Origin: DATLLN01 sp963809205
GTDB lineage: Bacteria > Actinomycetota > Thermoleophilia > Gaiellales > JAICJC01
DNA length: 64,000 nt
NCBI GenBank assembly: GCA_963809205.1
Contig: CAWEIS010000028.1
Coordinates: 310,001 to 374,000 of the forward strand
Reading direction: 5' to 3'
The notes under the pieces were generated by a model that was not told where the DNA came from, did not search any database, and saw only the letters and a program-made list of their open reading frames with translations. This document shows positions 1-9,037 of this stretch, piece by piece. How positions within the stretch are numbered: the first letter of the stretch is position 1; the number at the start of each line of letters is the position of its first letter. The translations under genes and the position numbers were made by a program.

Positions 1-1766
1 GGCCTCCGCCTGCTCGGGCTCGAAGCACCCCCGGCGGCCCGGTCATGCCGGCCTCCAGTGCGACCACCAGCGGCGCGATTTCCAGCCGGCCGTCGCCGCT
101 GCGCGGCACGCGGCGGCGGGCGACCACCAGGCCGCGTGCGACGGCGAACGCCTGGACGAAGCGATCGTCCACATCCGGCGCCAGCAGCACGCCGCTGCGG
201 CCGCGGGCGCGGCGCAGCCTGGTCATCGTGCGGCGGACGCTGTCCACCGCTTCCAGCTGGTCGCGCGCAGTCGCTGCGTCCTCGTAGCGCTGGGCCTCGG
301 CCAGGGCAGCCATTCGCAGCCGCAGCGCCCGCAGCTGCTCGCACTCGACCCCCGTCTCCATCCAGGTGCGGAGCGCGAGCACCGACGCCGCGTGCCGCTC
401 GGCGTCGGCGCCGCCGCGGCACGGCGCCCTGCAGGTGCCGAGCACGCCGGCCAGGCATCCCTCCTCGCTGTCCGGGATCGCCGGCCGGCAGGAGCGGATG
501 CCGAAGGCGGACCGCAGCGCCGCCGCGGCGGCCTGCGCGCGGCTGCGCGACGGCAGCGGACCGATCGTCGCGCAGGTCGGCTGCGGCCGGTCGGTGACGG
601 CCAGCCGCGGCACCGAATCGCCGTGGGTCAGCGTCAGGTAGCACGCGCGCTCGGGGTGGGCGTTGCGGCTGTTGGCGGGCGGCCGCAGCCGGCCGATCAG
701 CTCCAGCTCGACCAGGGCCGCCTCCAGCTCGGAGCCCAGCGGCCGGGTCTCGACGCGCTCGGTGGCGGCCAGAGCGTGCTCGACCGCACGCCGCTGCGGC
801 GGCCCCGAGAAGTACGAGCGCACGCGGGCACGCAGGTCGCTGGCCTTGCCGACGTACAGCACGTGCTCGGTGCCGTCCCGGAACAGGTAGACGCCGGGGC
901 CGCGGGGCACTTCGCGTGCGAGGTCGCGGCGGCGGCGCACCGACCGCCGGGCCGGGCCGGCCAGCGAGATGGCGTCGGCGACCGTCCGCGCACCCCGCTC
1001 CTGCGCCAGCCCCAGCAGCGCCGCCAGCACCTCGCCGGTGGCCTGGGCGTCGGGCAGTGCGCGGTGGCAGGGACGCACCTCGGTGTCGAAGCGCTCCGCC
1101 AGGGTGCCCAGGTTCATACGCGGCAGCCGGCCGGCCAGCAGCCGCCGGGCGAGCATCACCGTGTCCAACACGGGCGCTGCCAGCCGGCGGCCGCGCAGCC
1201 GAGACAGCTCGGCGTCGACGAAGCCGACGTCGAAGCTGGCGTTGTGCGCGACCAGCACGGCGCCCGCCGCGAACTCCAGGAACTCGGGCAGCACGCGCTC
1301 GATCCGCGGCGCGCCCCGAAGATCACGCGTCTCGAGGCCGGTGATGCGGGTGATCGTCGCCGGCATCGCCACGCCGGGATCGACCAGCCGCTCGAACTCA
1401 TCCACGGCCTCGAAGCCGCGCATCCGCACCGCCCCGATCTCGACGATCCGCGAGACCCCCGGCCGGGTGCCGGTCGTCTCCAGGTCGAAGACGACGTACG
1501 GCGCCTCCTCGACCAGCAGGTCGACCAGCGACTGCAGCTCCTCCCATTCGGTCAGCGCGACCTCGCGCCCGGACCGCCAGGTCAAGCCGGGGGTCGGTCG
1601 AGACGACCTCGTCCACCAGCTGGTGCACGAGCGCCGACGGCGCCCCCTTGAGCGCGAACAGGCAGCGCGCTGCCTCGGCGACGGGCAACGGCGCCCGGCG
1701 CTCGCGGAGACGCTCGACCAGCCGGTCGGCGCCGTCCAGGGAGAGCTGTGCCAGAGCGCTCGCCAT
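1..1766 (-). CDS. DEDD 3'-5' exonuclease fused to UvrC-like GIY-YIG module (frameshifted, partial)
   Basis: The minus strand encodes about 60 helical residues from ATG 1766 (MASALAQLSLDG), then a DnaQ-type exonuclease. The DEDDh motifs are visible as VVFDLETTG, HNASFDVGF and HRALPDAQ. A UvrC-like GIY-YIG region (PGVYLFRDGTEHVLYVGKA) follows, with a Cys-containing UvrC-like extension. This DnaQ-GIY-YIG fusion is a known actinobacterial type and probably acts in DNA repair. The frame changes near 1575: the start and the exonuclease are in different frames with no other start, which fits a one-base indel. The gene continues past the window edge. Divergent from the methyltransferase at 1824. Confidence 0.8.
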
Positions 1767-1823
1767 CGAACATATGTTCGCACAAAGCGGCGGACGGCGG
1801 CGGGACTACACTCCGAGCCCGGC

Positions 1824-2573
1824 ATGGGCGTGCACCCGACAGCGACGACGTTCGGACTGGTCGCGGATGAGTATGAACGGGGCCGCCCCGGCTACCCGCA
1901 GGAGGCGGTCGCATGGCTGGTCGAGCACGCCGGCCTGGACGGCGGGTCGGTGGTCGTCGACGTCGCCGCCGGCACCGGCAAGCTGACCCGGAGGCTGGTG
2001 CCGATGGTCGGCCGCGTCGTGGCCGTCGAGCCGAGCGACGGCATGCGGTCGACGCTGGCCGCCGCCGTGCCCGCCGCCGAAGCGGTGAACGCCACCGCCG
2101 ATCACCTGCCCCTGGCCGACGGCGCCGCGGCGGCGGTCACAGTGGCCCAGGCATTCCACTGGTTCGCCCACGACGAGGCGCTCGCGGAGTTCCAGCGGGT
2201 GGTCGGGCCGGGCGGCCGGTTGGCCATCGTCTACAACCGCCGCGACCTGGAGCAGCCGCTGCAGCGGCGCCTGGAGGAAATCGTCAGCCGCCACCGCGGC
2301 GACCGCGATCCGAGCGTCCGCTCCGGCCGCTGGCGCGAGGTGATCGACGCCACTACCCGGTTCACGCCGGACGGGGAGGCGTCGTTCCCCAATCCGGTCG
2401 AGATGACCGCGGAAACGCTGGTCGACCGGGTGGCGTCGACCAGCATCATCGCGTCGCTGCCCGACGACGAGCGAGCGGAGGCCCTGGCCGAGGTTCGTGC
2501 GCTGGGCGACGCAGATCCCGAGCGGTTCCCGCTCGAGCACGTCACCGAGGTACGGCTCTACCGCGCCAGCTGA
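1824..2573 (+). CDS. Class I SAM-dependent methyltransferase
   Basis: 249 residues from ATG 1824. SAM-binding motif I is VVDVAAGTGKLT at residues 44-55, followed by the acidic VAVEPSDGM. The QAFHWF block is typical of UbiE/Methyltransf_11-type enzymes that methylate small molecules. N-terminal FGLVADEYERGRPGYP matches the start of the same family, which supports this start. Substrate cannot be told from sequence. It stands alone, divergent from the exonuclease/UvrC-like gene, with only 57 bases between them. Confidence 0.85.
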   Translation: MGVHPTATTFGLVADEYERGRPGYPQEAVAWLVEHAGLDGGSVVVDVAAGTGKLTRRLVPMVGRVVAVEPSDGMRSTLAAAVPAAEAVNATADHLPLADGAAAAVTVAQAFHWFAHDEALAEFQRVVGPGGRLAIVYNRRDLEQPLQRRLEEIVSRHRGDRDPSVRSGRWREVIDATTRFTPDGEASFPNPVEMTAETLVDRVASTSIIASLPDDERAEALAEVRALGDADPERFPLEHVTEVRLYRAS

Positions 2574-2710
2574 CGGCGGACCGGACGCGGTGCTCGCGCG
2601 CCCGCCGGATCGTCGGCGCAGAGCTCACCGACGACCGGCGGGGTCACGCACGGCCGCCAACCGCACCCTGAGGGCGGCGGGCGGCCGCGTGAGATCTCCG
2701 GTGGGCGCCG

Positions 2711-2986
2711 TTAGCGGACGGCGGCCTTGAGCTGGCTGCCGGCTGAGAACTTCGGCACCGTGCTCGCGGGGATGGTGACCTTCTGGCCCGGGTTCCGGGG
2801 GTTCACGCCCGTGCGCGCCTTGCGCTGCTGGACGCTGAACTTGCCGAACCCGGTGAAGACGACGTCGTCGCCCTTGGACAGCGCGTCCTTGATCGACTCC
2901 AGCGTGGCGTCGACCGCGGCGGTGGCGTCCTTCTTGGACAGGCCGCTACGATCGGCGACCTTGTCGATGAACTCGCTCTTCGTCAC
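2711..2986 (-). CDS. hup: HU-type DNA-binding protein
   Basis: 91 residues, the standard length of bacterial HU, which bends and compacts DNA as a dimer. MTKSEFIDKVADRSGLSKKD forms the two N-terminal helices. GFGKFSV and the arm region ARTGVNPRNPGQ carry the conserved Pro that intercalates into DNA. It lacks the long basic Lys/Ala-rich tail found on mycobacterial HU. Monocistronic by position. An RBS-like AGGA lies just upstream of the start on the minus strand (about 2993-2998). Confidence 0.95.
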   Translation of the reverse strand: MTKSEFIDKVADRSGLSKKDATAAVDATLESIKDALSKGDDVVFTGFGKFSVQQRKARTGVNPRNPGQKVTIPASTVPKFSAGSQLKAAVR

Positions 2987-3072
2987 CCTGATCCTCCTGG
3001 TCGTGAAATGGGCCGGAATCGGTACAGCGGCGTCACCCTACCACGGGTACCGGACGGCAACAATCCGCTTGA

Positions 3073-3621
3073 CTAGGCCGATTTGGAGCTGTTCGCAATC
3101 CCCAGCTGCGAACTGGTGAACAGCGCAAGAAATGCGACGCCCGCCTCGGCGATCGCCTCAGCGCCGCCTTCCTCGCGGTCAACGACGCAAATTGCAGCGG
3201 AAACGTCGAGATTTGCCTCCCTGAGCGCCTCCACGGCGGACAGCAGCGCGCCGCCCGAGGTGACCACATCCTCGACCACGCAGACTCGCTGCCCGGGCTC
3301 GAAAACACCCTCCAGCCGCTTGGCCGTGCCGTACTCCTTGGCCGCCTTGCGCACCAGCAGGTAGGGCAGCCCAGCCTCGATCGACGTCACGGCGGCCAGC
3401 GGCACAGCGCCCAGCTCCGGACCCGCCAGCAGCTCGGCATCGGGCGCGTGCTCGTGCACCAGCGCGGCCAGCTCGCGTCCCAGGCCGGCCAGGATCTCGG
3501 GGTCGGTCTCGAAGCGGTACTTGTCCAGGTAGTAGCGGCTACGGCGGCCCGAGCGGAGCAGGAAGTCGCCCTCGAGGTAGGCGCGCTCAAGCAGCCGCGT
3601 CGCCAGCTCGTCGCGCGTCAT
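3073..3621 (-). CDS. pyrE: Orotate phosphoribosyltransferase
   Basis: 182 residues. Converts orotate and PRPP to OMP in pyrimidine synthesis. The PRPP-binding signature VCVVEDVVTSGG is at residues 113-124. The catalytic-loop lysines are in RKAAKEYG (91-98), and the N-terminal substrate region LLRSGRRSRYYLDKYRF matches bacterial PyrE. Start ATG 3621 overlaps the stop of the upstream small gene by four bases (ATGA), so the two are probably translated together. Length is normal for the short PyrE type. Confidence 0.93.
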   Translation of the reverse strand: MTRDELATRLLERAYLEGDFLLRSGRRSRYYLDKYRFETDPEILAGLGRELAALVHEHAPDAELLAGPELGAVPLAAVTSIEAGLPYLLVRKAAKEYGTAKRLEGVFEPGQRVCVVEDVVTSGGALLSAVEALREANLDVSAAICVVDREEGGAEAIAEAGVAFLALFTSSQLGIANSSKSA

Positions 3622-3833
3622 CCGGCGTTGCGCGCCGCGGCCAGCATCGATCCGGCCAGCGGCAACAGCTTGTCGGCGTCCGGCGAACCCGACGCCAGCG
3701 ACACCATCGAGCCGTCGTCGAAGTAGACGTCGAGCCGGTTGCGGTTGCGCACCGACCGGCGGCGGTAGACCACCGTGCCCAGGAACGAGCCGGCGCCGAC
3801 CACGAACGGGATCCAGAGCTTACGCCTCGACAT
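3618..3833 (-). CDS. Small membrane-anchored hypothetical protein
   Basis: 71 residues, no family recognised. Residues 1-9 are basic (MSRRKLW), then a short apolar stretch IPFVVGAGSFLGTVVY could be a single membrane anchor. A mixed region RLDVYFDDGSMVSLASG follows and may fold in the cytoplasm. It overlaps the Roadblock gene upstream (14 bases) and pyrE downstream (ATGA), which makes a compact three-gene unit and supports it being real. Confidence 0.65.
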   Translation of the reverse strand: MSRRKLWIPFVVGAGSFLGTVVYRRRSVRNRNRLDVYFDDGSMVSLASGSPDADKLLPLAGSMLAAARNAG

Positions 3834-4221
3834 CGTCGTCCTTCGCGGCGGAGACGACGTCGTCCACCGGGTCGTCCATGGTCTGGCGGAGCAGCGTCTT
3901 CAGGTCGTAGAACACCAGGCCCACCGTGGGATCGCCGCCCGTGGTGGCGACGGCCATCCGGTCGCCGTCGAGAGCGACGAACACGCTGCCCTCGGGCGTC
4001 GCGGCCTGCACCTGGTGGAGGGCGTCGCGGCCGAGGTCGCGGCGCACGTCGTCGGCGCCGGCGACCAGCGTCGCCGCATCCGCCGCGAGCCGTGAAGCCG
4101 GATCCGTCGCCAGGCTGGAAGCGATGGCCCGGCCGTCGCGGCCTGCCAGCACGACCGCTTCGATCTGGGTCGAGAGCTCCTTCAGCTCGGCGATCGCCTC
4201 TGCCGGGTTCATCGTGGTCAC
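3820..4221 (-). CDS. Roadblock/LC7-domain protein
   Basis: 133 residues. The pattern IEAVVLAGRDGRAIASSLA near the N-terminus, followed by SRLAADAATLVAGADDV and GSVFVALDGDRMAVATTGGD, fits the Roadblock/LC7 fold of MglB-like proteins, which bind or regulate small Ras-like GTPases. No partner GTPase gene is visible nearby. The acidic tail (DDPVDDVVSAAKDDDVEA) is unusual. First gene of the unit Roadblock-small protein-pyrE. Confidence 0.72.
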   Translation of the reverse strand: MTTMNPAEAIAELKELSTQIEAVVLAGRDGRAIASSLATDPASRLAADAATLVAGADDVRRDLGRDALHQVQAATPEGSVFVALDGDRMAVATTGGDPTVGLVFYDLKTLLRQTMDDPVDDVVSAAKDDDVEA

Positions 4222-4258
4222 GCTAGCACACGCCGGAGCGGCCGATATCCTCCGCGGA

Positions 4259-5095
4259 ATGCCCTACCGGAGGGTCGCCAGGAGCACCACATCGATCCTC
4301 GGCAAGTACCTCGCCGACAGGGGGCCACACCTCGCCGCCATGGTCGCGTACTACGCGCTGTTGGCGATCTTCCCGTTCGTCTTCCTGACGCTGTCCGCGC
4401 TCGGCCTGCTCGGCCAGGTGTCGGAGAGCTCGTACGTGATCCAGGAGCTGAAGCGGATCCTGCCGGTGGAGTCGGAGGACAGCCTGATCTCGAACGTGCG
4501 CACGCTGCAGGACAACGCGCAGACGTTCTTCTGGATCGGCATCATCGGCATGTTCTGGAGCTCGCTGGGCTTCTACTCGGCGCTCGAATCGGCGCTGAAC
4601 ATCATCTTCCGCGTGTCCAACCGCGGGTTCATCCGCGGCAAGGGGCTGGGCGTGGTGTTCGTCCTGGGATCGCTGGGGATGCTGTTCGTCATGTTGTCCA
4701 TATCGACGACGGCGGCGGGATGGGTGCACCGGCACACGTCGGAGGGGGCCGTGACCACGCTGGCGACGATCGGCATCCCGTTGATCGCCTCCGGGATCGC
4801 GTCGTTCGTCTTCCTGGTCGTCGTCTACCGCGTGCTGACGAACGTCGAGCTGCACCGCGGCGACGTCTGGCCGGGTGCGATGTTCGGGGCCGTCCTGTTC
4901 GCGATCTCGTTCCAGATGGTGCCGATCTACATCCAGTTCGCCACGAACCTGGTGACGCTCCAGGTGTTCGGCGGCATCGTCCTGCTGCTGGTCTGGCTCT
5001 ACCTGATGGCCAATATCATCGTGCTCGGTGCGGAGATCAACTGGCGGCACTGGGCGCGCACCCAGCCGCCCGAGGAGGTCAGCGGACTGGCGTGA
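4259..5095 (+). CDS. YihY/BrkB-family inner-membrane protein
   Basis: 278 residues from ATG 4259. The N-terminal LADRGPHLAAMVAYYALLAIFP with the conserved AYY and FP, and about six hydrophobic segments (around residues 30-55, 95-115, 135-160, 180-205, 215-235, 245-265), match the YihY/virulence factor BrkB family. The C-terminal block VLLLVWLYLMANIIVLGAE is the family signature. Despite old names, these are integral membrane proteins of unclear function, not ribonucleases. It overlaps the next gene (GTGA). Confidence 0.88.
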   Translation: MPYRRVARSTTSILGKYLADRGPHLAAMVAYYALLAIFPFVFLTLSALGLLGQVSESSYVIQELKRILPVESEDSLISNVRTLQDNAQTFFWIGIIGMFWSSLGFYSALESALNIIFRVSNRGFIRGKGLGVVFVLGSLGMLFVMLSISTTAAGWVHRHTSEGAVTTLATIGIPLIASGIASFVFLVVVYRVLTNVELHRGDVWPGAMFGAVLFAISFQMVPIYIQFATNLVTLQVFGGIVLLLVWLYLMANIIVLGAEINWRHWARTQPPEEVSGLA

Positions 5096-5472
5096 TCCAG
5101 CGGGTCGGGCAGATCCACATCTCGGTGACGGACATCGACCGCGCCGTCGCGTTCTACCGCGACGTGCTCGAGCTGCCGCTGCTGTTCGAGGTGCCCGGGC
5201 AGGACATGGCGTTCTTCGACTGCGGCGGCGTGCGGCTCTACCTCGGCCGGGCCGAGTCGCCGGAGTTCGAGTCGCGAGCGCTGCTCTACTACGCGGTCGA
5301 GGGGATTGAGGACGCGCATGCGACGCTGGCCGGCCGCGGCGTCGAGTTCGTCAGCGGGCCGCACGTCGTACACAGCGCCGGCGGCACCGAGCTGGTGCTG
5401 GCGTTCTTCCGCGACAGCGAGGGCAACCTGGTCGCGCTGATGGAGGAGCGGCAGGCCGCCGAAGGCGGCTGA
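5092..5472 (+). CDS. VOC-family (glyoxalase/dioxygenase-fold) protein
   Basis: 126 residues from GTG 5092, overlapping the YihY stop as GTGA. QIHISVTDIDRAVAFYRDVL is the classic VOC opening, with His9 a likely metal ligand. The second half ends FFRDSEGNLVALMEE, where the last Glu is the usual ligand. This is one two-module VOC unit. It could be a glyoxalase, a fosfomycin-resistance-like enzyme or a dioxygenase subunit; the sequence does not decide. Confidence 0.85.
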   Translation: MIQRVGQIHISVTDIDRAVAFYRDVLELPLLFEVPGQDMAFFDCGGVRLYLGRAESPEFESRALLYYAVEGIEDAHATLAGRGVEFVSGPHVVHSAGGTELVLAFFRDSEGNLVALMEERQAAEGG

Positions 5473-5495
5473 CCCGCCCGGGCCAAGCGGGCGGG
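5473..5495 (+). terminator. GC hairpin directly after the VOC gene
   Basis: CCCGCCCG (5473-5480) pairs perfectly with CGGGCGGG (5488-5495) around a 7-base loop, beginning right after the stop codon at 5470-5472. There is no T tract, so it may act as an imperfect terminator or an mRNA 3' stabiliser. Confidence 0.5.
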
Positions 5496-5616
5496 CAAAC
5501 CGCCACGGACCCGCAACGAGCGTGGCGCGCCGCCCGCAACCCGGCGTGCCCGGCCACGCGCGGATCCGTCACGGCCGCGTGCCGAGACCGTCGCGGCCGC
5601 CGTCGGCCCTGGCACT

Positions 5617-5676
5617 GTGCCCGGCACCGAGCCCGGCACAACGCCCGGCACCGAGCCCGGCACGGTGCCCGGCACC
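5617..5676. repeat. Five tandem 12-base units, GTGCCCGGCACC family
   Basis: Five successive 12-mers alternate between forms such as GTGCCCGGCACC and GAGCCCGGCACA. Each contains the self-complementary core GCCCGGC, so the array can fold on either strand. It lies between the 3' ends of two convergent genes. A close relative sits at 51704-51794, also at a gene 3' end. The small plus-strand reading frame through it (repeated PGTEPGT) is not convincing as a gene. Confidence 0.75.
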
Positions 5677-5682
5677 GGTGCG

Positions 5683-6234
5683 TCACGCGGATGTCGCGGA
5701 AGTGTCAGGCGGGGCGTTGCGATCGGCCCGGCGCTCGTAGAGCGCCAGCTCGCGGCCGCTGCGGGGGTGCTGCTCGGTCGCCCAGCGCGCCATGCCGAGC
5801 TTGTCGGCGACGCGGAGCGACGGCGCATTGTCGGCGTAGATGATGCTGATCAGGCGATCGAGACCGAGGCCACCGAAGCCCCAGTCGATCGCCGCAGCCC
5901 CCGCCTCGGTCGCCAGCCCACGGCCCCACCAGGGGCGGGCGAGCAACCAGCCGACCTCCACGGCCGGAAGCACGGAGGGCAGGAACGACGGCACCATCAG
6001 GCCGGCCCAGCCGACCGGCGCCGCCTCGCCCTTCGGGACGACGGCCCACAGCCCGAATCCATGCTCGTCCCAGTGCTCGACGAGCCGCGTCAGCAGCTCC
6101 TGCGAGCGCTCGCGATCGCGTGGCGCACCGCTCCCGATGTGCCGCATCACCACGGCGTCCGCCCAAACCGGCGCGAACGCGTCCAGGTCGCCCAGTTCGA
6201 GCGGCCGCAACAGCAGCCGCTCCGTCTCCACCAT
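5683..6234 (-). CDS. GNAT acetyltransferase (RimJ/RimL-like)
   Basis: 183 residues from ATG 6234; an alternative GTG at 6240 would overlap the rdgB stop. METERLLLRPL-type opening (here MVETERLLLRPLELGDLDAF) and the acetyl-CoA motif PWWGRGLATEAGAAAIDWGF mark the RimJ/RimL branch. ADNAPSLRVADKLGM is the C-terminal signature. It probably acetylates an N-terminal or small-molecule amine. Last gene of the murI-rph-rdgB-GNAT cluster. Confidence 0.85.
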   Translation of the reverse strand: MVETERLLLRPLELGDLDAFAPVWADAVVMRHIGSGAPRDRERSQELLTRLVEHWDEHGFGLWAVVPKGEAAPVGWAGLMVPSFLPSVLPAVEVGWLLARPWWGRGLATEAGAAAIDWGFGGLGLDRLISIIYADNAPSLRVADKLGMARWATEQHPRSGRELALYERRADRNAPPDTSATSA

Positions 6235-6236
6235 CG

Positions 6237-6800
6237 TCACGGGAGCAGCTCCCGCAGGGCGGCGGCGGCGCGTGCGCGATGGGAGATCGCATCCTTCTCG
6301 TCGGCGGACATCTCCCCAACCGTGCGCGAGTCGCCCTCGGGCACGAACGCGGGGTCGTAGCCGAACCCGCCGGTGCCGCGCGGCTCGGCCGCCAAGGCTC
6401 CGCGGAGCTCGCCGCGGACGACCCGCTCGTCGCCGTCGGGCGAGATCGCCGCCAGTACGGCGACGTAGGCGACGCGGCGGTCGCCCATGCCGGCCAACGA
6501 GTCGATCAGCTTCTGCAGGTTCTGCTCGTCGGTCGCGTCCTCGCCGGCGAACCGCGCCGAGCGCACCCCGGGCACGCCGCCCAGCGCGTCGGCGGCGATG
6601 CCGGAGTCGTCCGCCAGCACCCACTCGGCGCCGCCCAACTCCCGCCACACGTGCCGCGCCTTGAGCAACGCGTTGTCCTCGAAGGTCTCGCCCGTCTCCT
6701 CCGGCAATGCGCCCGGCCACGGCTCGACGTCCCATCCCGGGAGCAGCCGCGTCAGCTCGACGGCCTTGTGCGTGTTACCCGACGCGAGAACGATTCGCAT
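6237..6800 (-). CDS. rdgB: XTP/dITP diphosphatase (non-canonical purine NTP pyrophosphatase)
   Basis: 187 residues, normal length. Removes inosine and xanthosine triphosphates from the nucleotide pool. MRIVLASGNTHK carries the SGNxxK substrate loop. TFEDNALLKAR and VLADDSGIAADAL carry the catalytic acidic residues, and GFGYDPAFVPEG is the family hallmark. The start lies 26 bases inside the end of rph, as is common for this gene pair. Confidence 0.94.
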   Translation of the reverse strand: MRIVLASGNTHKAVELTRLLPGWDVEPWPGALPEETGETFEDNALLKARHVWRELGGAEWVLADDSGIAADALGGVPGVRSARFAGEDATDEQNLQKLIDSLAGMGDRRVAYVAVLAAISPDGDERVVRGELRGALAAEPRGTGGFGYDPAFVPEGDSRTVGEMSADEKDAISHRARAAAALRELLP

Positions 6801-7518
6801 GCTCGGCGATCACGCGCGCCTGGAGGCCCGCGATCTCCTCGATGCCGCCCGCCGCCAGCTCGAGCAGCCGGTCGAGCGACGCCTTCCCGAACGGCGTCCG
6901 CTCGGCGGTCGCCTGCACCTCGATCAGCTCGCCCTTGCCGGCGATCACCACGTTCATGTCGACCTCGGCCACCGAGTCCTCGACGTAGGCGAGGTCGAGC
7001 ATCGGCTCGCCGTCGACGATGCCCACCGACACCGCTGCGACGGAGTCGCGCAACGGCAGCTCGCGCAGCAGCTCTCGGTCGATCAGATCGGACAACGCGA
7101 TGTGCAGCGCCAGGTAGCCGCCGCAGATCGCAGCGCAGCGAGTGCCGCCATCGGCCTGGATGACGTCGCAGTCGATCCACACCGTCCGCTCGCCGAGCGC
7201 GGCGAAGTCGACCACCGACCGCAGCGAGCGACCGATCAGACGCTGGATCTCGACCGTGCGCCCGTCCTGCTTGCCTCGTGAGGCATCACGCGACTTCCTG
7301 GTGGACGTCGATCCGGGGAGCATCCCGTACTCGGACGTCACCCACCCCGTCCCCCGGCCGCGCATCCATCCGGGCACCGTCTCCTCGACCATCGCCGTGC
7401 AGATCAGCCGCGTCTGGCCGATCTCGAACAGCACGGAGCCGGTCGCGCTGCTGATGAAGCCGGGGACGATCTCGATCGGACGCAGGTCGTCGGCCGCGCG
7501 GCCGTCGGCGCGGCTCAC
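6775..7518 (-). CDS. rph: Ribonuclease PH
   Basis: 247 residues from GTG 7518, whose GTGA overlaps the murI stop. A phosphorolytic 3'-5' exoribonuclease that trims tRNA 3' ends. SRADGRAADDLRPIEI, the phosphate-binding region RGKQDGRTVEIQRLIGRSLR, and DCDVIQADGGTRCAAI are all diagnostic. Length is slightly above the usual ~240. It is coupled to murI upstream and rdgB downstream. Confidence 0.95.
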   Translation of the reverse strand: MSRADGRAADDLRPIEIVPGFISSATGSVLFEIGQTRLICTAMVEETVPGWMRGRGTGWVTSEYGMLPGSTSTRKSRDASRGKQDGRTVEIQRLIGRSLRSVVDFAALGERTVWIDCDVIQADGGTRCAAICGGYLALHIALSDLIDRELLRELPLRDSVAAVSVGIVDGEPMLDLAYVEDSVAEVDMNVVIAGKGELIEVQATAERTPFGKASLDRLLELAAGGIEEIAGLQARVIAEHANRSRVG

Positions 7519-8339
7519 GCAGCCACCGCCAGCGCCTGCGGGTCGACCCGCTCGACCTCCGTCACCGGCAGCTGCAGGAACCGCCCCGCCACCACCCTGA
7601 ACGCCTCCTCGTCGCCAGTGCACAGGAAGCGGTAGCCGCCCTCGCGAGCCGGGTCGTTGGCGACGCCGCGGCGGTCGAGCGTGTCCGCCACCTCGCGCGC
7701 GACCTCCTCCGCCGACGTGATCAGCGTGACGCCGCGGCCGAAGATCCGCTGCAGCATCGGCCGGATCAGCGGGTAGTGCGTGCACCCGAGGATCACCGTG
7801 TCGACGCCGGCCTCGCGCAGGGGCTCGGCGTAGCGCTTCGCCGCGTCCAGCAGCGGCTCGCCGCTGATGTCACCGGCCTGGATCAGCGGCACCAGCTCTG
7901 GACAGGCGACCTGCGTGACCTCGGCGCCGGCGTCGAGCAGCGCGATGGCGGCCGGGTAGCGACCGCTGGCGACCGTTGCCTCCGTGGCCATCACGCCGAT
8001 CCGCCGCGTCCGGGTGGCCTGCACCGCGGCGTGCGCCTCAGGCGTGATCACGCCGATCAGTGGCACGTCGAACTCGCGTTGCAGGTCGGGCAATGCGGCG
8101 GCCGTCGCCGAGTTGCAGGCGACCACCAGCAGCTTGACGTCGCGGGCGGCCAGGTGGCTGGCGATCTCGTGCGCGTACCGCCTGATCACCTCCGGCGTCT
8201 TGGTGCCGTACGGGAAGCGCGCCGGGTCGGAGTCGCCGAAGTACAGAAAGTCCTCATTGGGCAACGACACCAGGCACTCGTGCAGGACGGTCAGCCCGCC
8301 CACCCCGGAGTCGAACACGCCGATCGGCCGTGGATCCAT
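7515..8339 (-). CDS. murI: Glutamate racemase
   Basis: 274 residues from ATG 8339. Makes D-glutamate for peptidoglycan. The two catalytic cysteines are C75 in ACNSATAA and C186 in GCTHYPL. D10-S11 of FDSGVGG binds substrate. An upstream in-frame extension to about 8414 has no family match, so the inner start is chosen. First gene of a murI-rph-rdgB-GNAT run, divergent from the tetR gene with about 77 bases between. Confidence 0.94.
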   Translation of the reverse strand: MDPRPIGVFDSGVGGLTVLHECLVSLPNEDFLYFGDSDPARFPYGTKTPEVIRRYAHEIASHLAARDVKLLVVACNSATAAALPDLQREFDVPLIGVITPEAHAAVQATRTRRIGVMATEATVASGRYPAAIALLDAGAEVTQVACPELVPLIQAGDISGEPLLDAAKRYAEPLREAGVDTVILGCTHYPLIRPMLQRIFGRGVTLITSAEEVAREVADTLDRRGVANDPAREGGYRFLCTGDEEAFRVVAGRFLQLPVTEVERVDPQALAVAA

Positions 8340-8399
8340 CCCTGGGAGTCTAGAGAGGGCTGCGGCCGGGATGCGTCCTGGACAGGATCGCCAGATTCC

Positions 8400-8413
8400 T
8401 GTACGATCGTACA
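8400..8413. promoter_or_regulatory. 14-bp perfect palindrome over the tetR promoter
   Basis: TGTACGATCGTACA is a perfect inverted repeat ending three bases before the tetR start codon (8417). It contains TACGAT (8402-8407), which fits an actinobacterial -10 (TANNNT). Position and symmetry suggest the TetR protein binds here and shuts off its own operon. Confidence 0.7.
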
Positions 8414-8416
8414 AGA

Positions 8417-9037
8417 ATGACGACGATCACCGCGCGGCGACCCAAGGGCGAACGGCGGCGCCACGCGCTGCTGGAGGCGACGCTGCAGCTGATCGGCCGC
8501 GGCGGGCCGGCCGCCGTCACCCACCGGGCGCTGGCCGCCGAGGCCGGCGTCCCCCTCGCCACCACGACCTACTACTTCAGCTCGAAGACCGAGCTGCTGC
8601 GTGAGGCGCTGAGGCTGGCCGTCCGCGAGGATGTCGCCCTGGCGGAGAACGATCCCGCGTGGCGCGAGGCCCGCGAGGCGGACACGCCCGCACAGCTAGC
8701 CGACGCGCTCGCCCGTAACCTCGAGATGTACCTGCGCGATCCGGAGCGGGCGGTCGCACACTACGAGGTGTTCCTGGCCGCCTCGCGCGATCCGCAGCTG
8801 GCCGCCGCGGCCGAGGAGTGGACGGCGACGAACGCCGCGATGCTAGAACCGCTGCTGGAGCGGCTCGGCTCGCCGTCGCCCGGCGGCGATGCCCGGATCG
8901 TCAACGCCGTGCTGAACGGCCTGACACTCGAGCAGCTGGCGTCACCGACCGAGGACTTCACCGAGCAAGTCGCCCACCCGGCGCTGCGGCGGACGCTCGA
9001 CGCACTGCTTTCCCATGACTCCCAGGAGGGACGATGA
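8417..9037 (+). CDS. TetR-family repressor
   Basis: 206 residues. The N-terminal helix-turn-helix HRALAAEAGVPLATTTYYF (about residues 34-52) is typical TetR. The rest is a helical ligand-binding domain of TetR_C type with no recognisable ligand. Its stop overlaps the start of the Rieske oxygenase (ATGA), so the two genes are co-transcribed and the oxygenase substrate or product is the likely inducer. The palindrome at 8400-8413 is its probable operator. Confidence 0.88.
   Translation: MTTITARRPKGERRRHALLEATLQLIGRGGPAAVTHRALAAEAGVPLATTTYYFSSKTELLREALRLAVREDVALAENDPAWREAREADTPAQLADALARNLEMYLRDPERAVAHYEVFLAASRDPQLAAAAEEWTATNAAMLEPLLERLGSPSPGGDARIVNAVLNGLTLEQLASPTEDFTEQVAHPALRRTLDALLSHDSQEGR

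Noticed and set aside
4223..5050. A 275-codon frame opposite the YihY gene
   Set aside because: Low-complexity Asp/Gln/Arg text; the YihY signatures on the other strand explain the region.
5617..5676. Possible CRISPR array
   Set aside because: Contiguous 12-base units without spacers; no cas genes in the window.
5605..5740. Plus-strand frames reading repeated PGTEPGT
   Set aside because: A translation of the 12-base repeat array, without a ribosome site or match.
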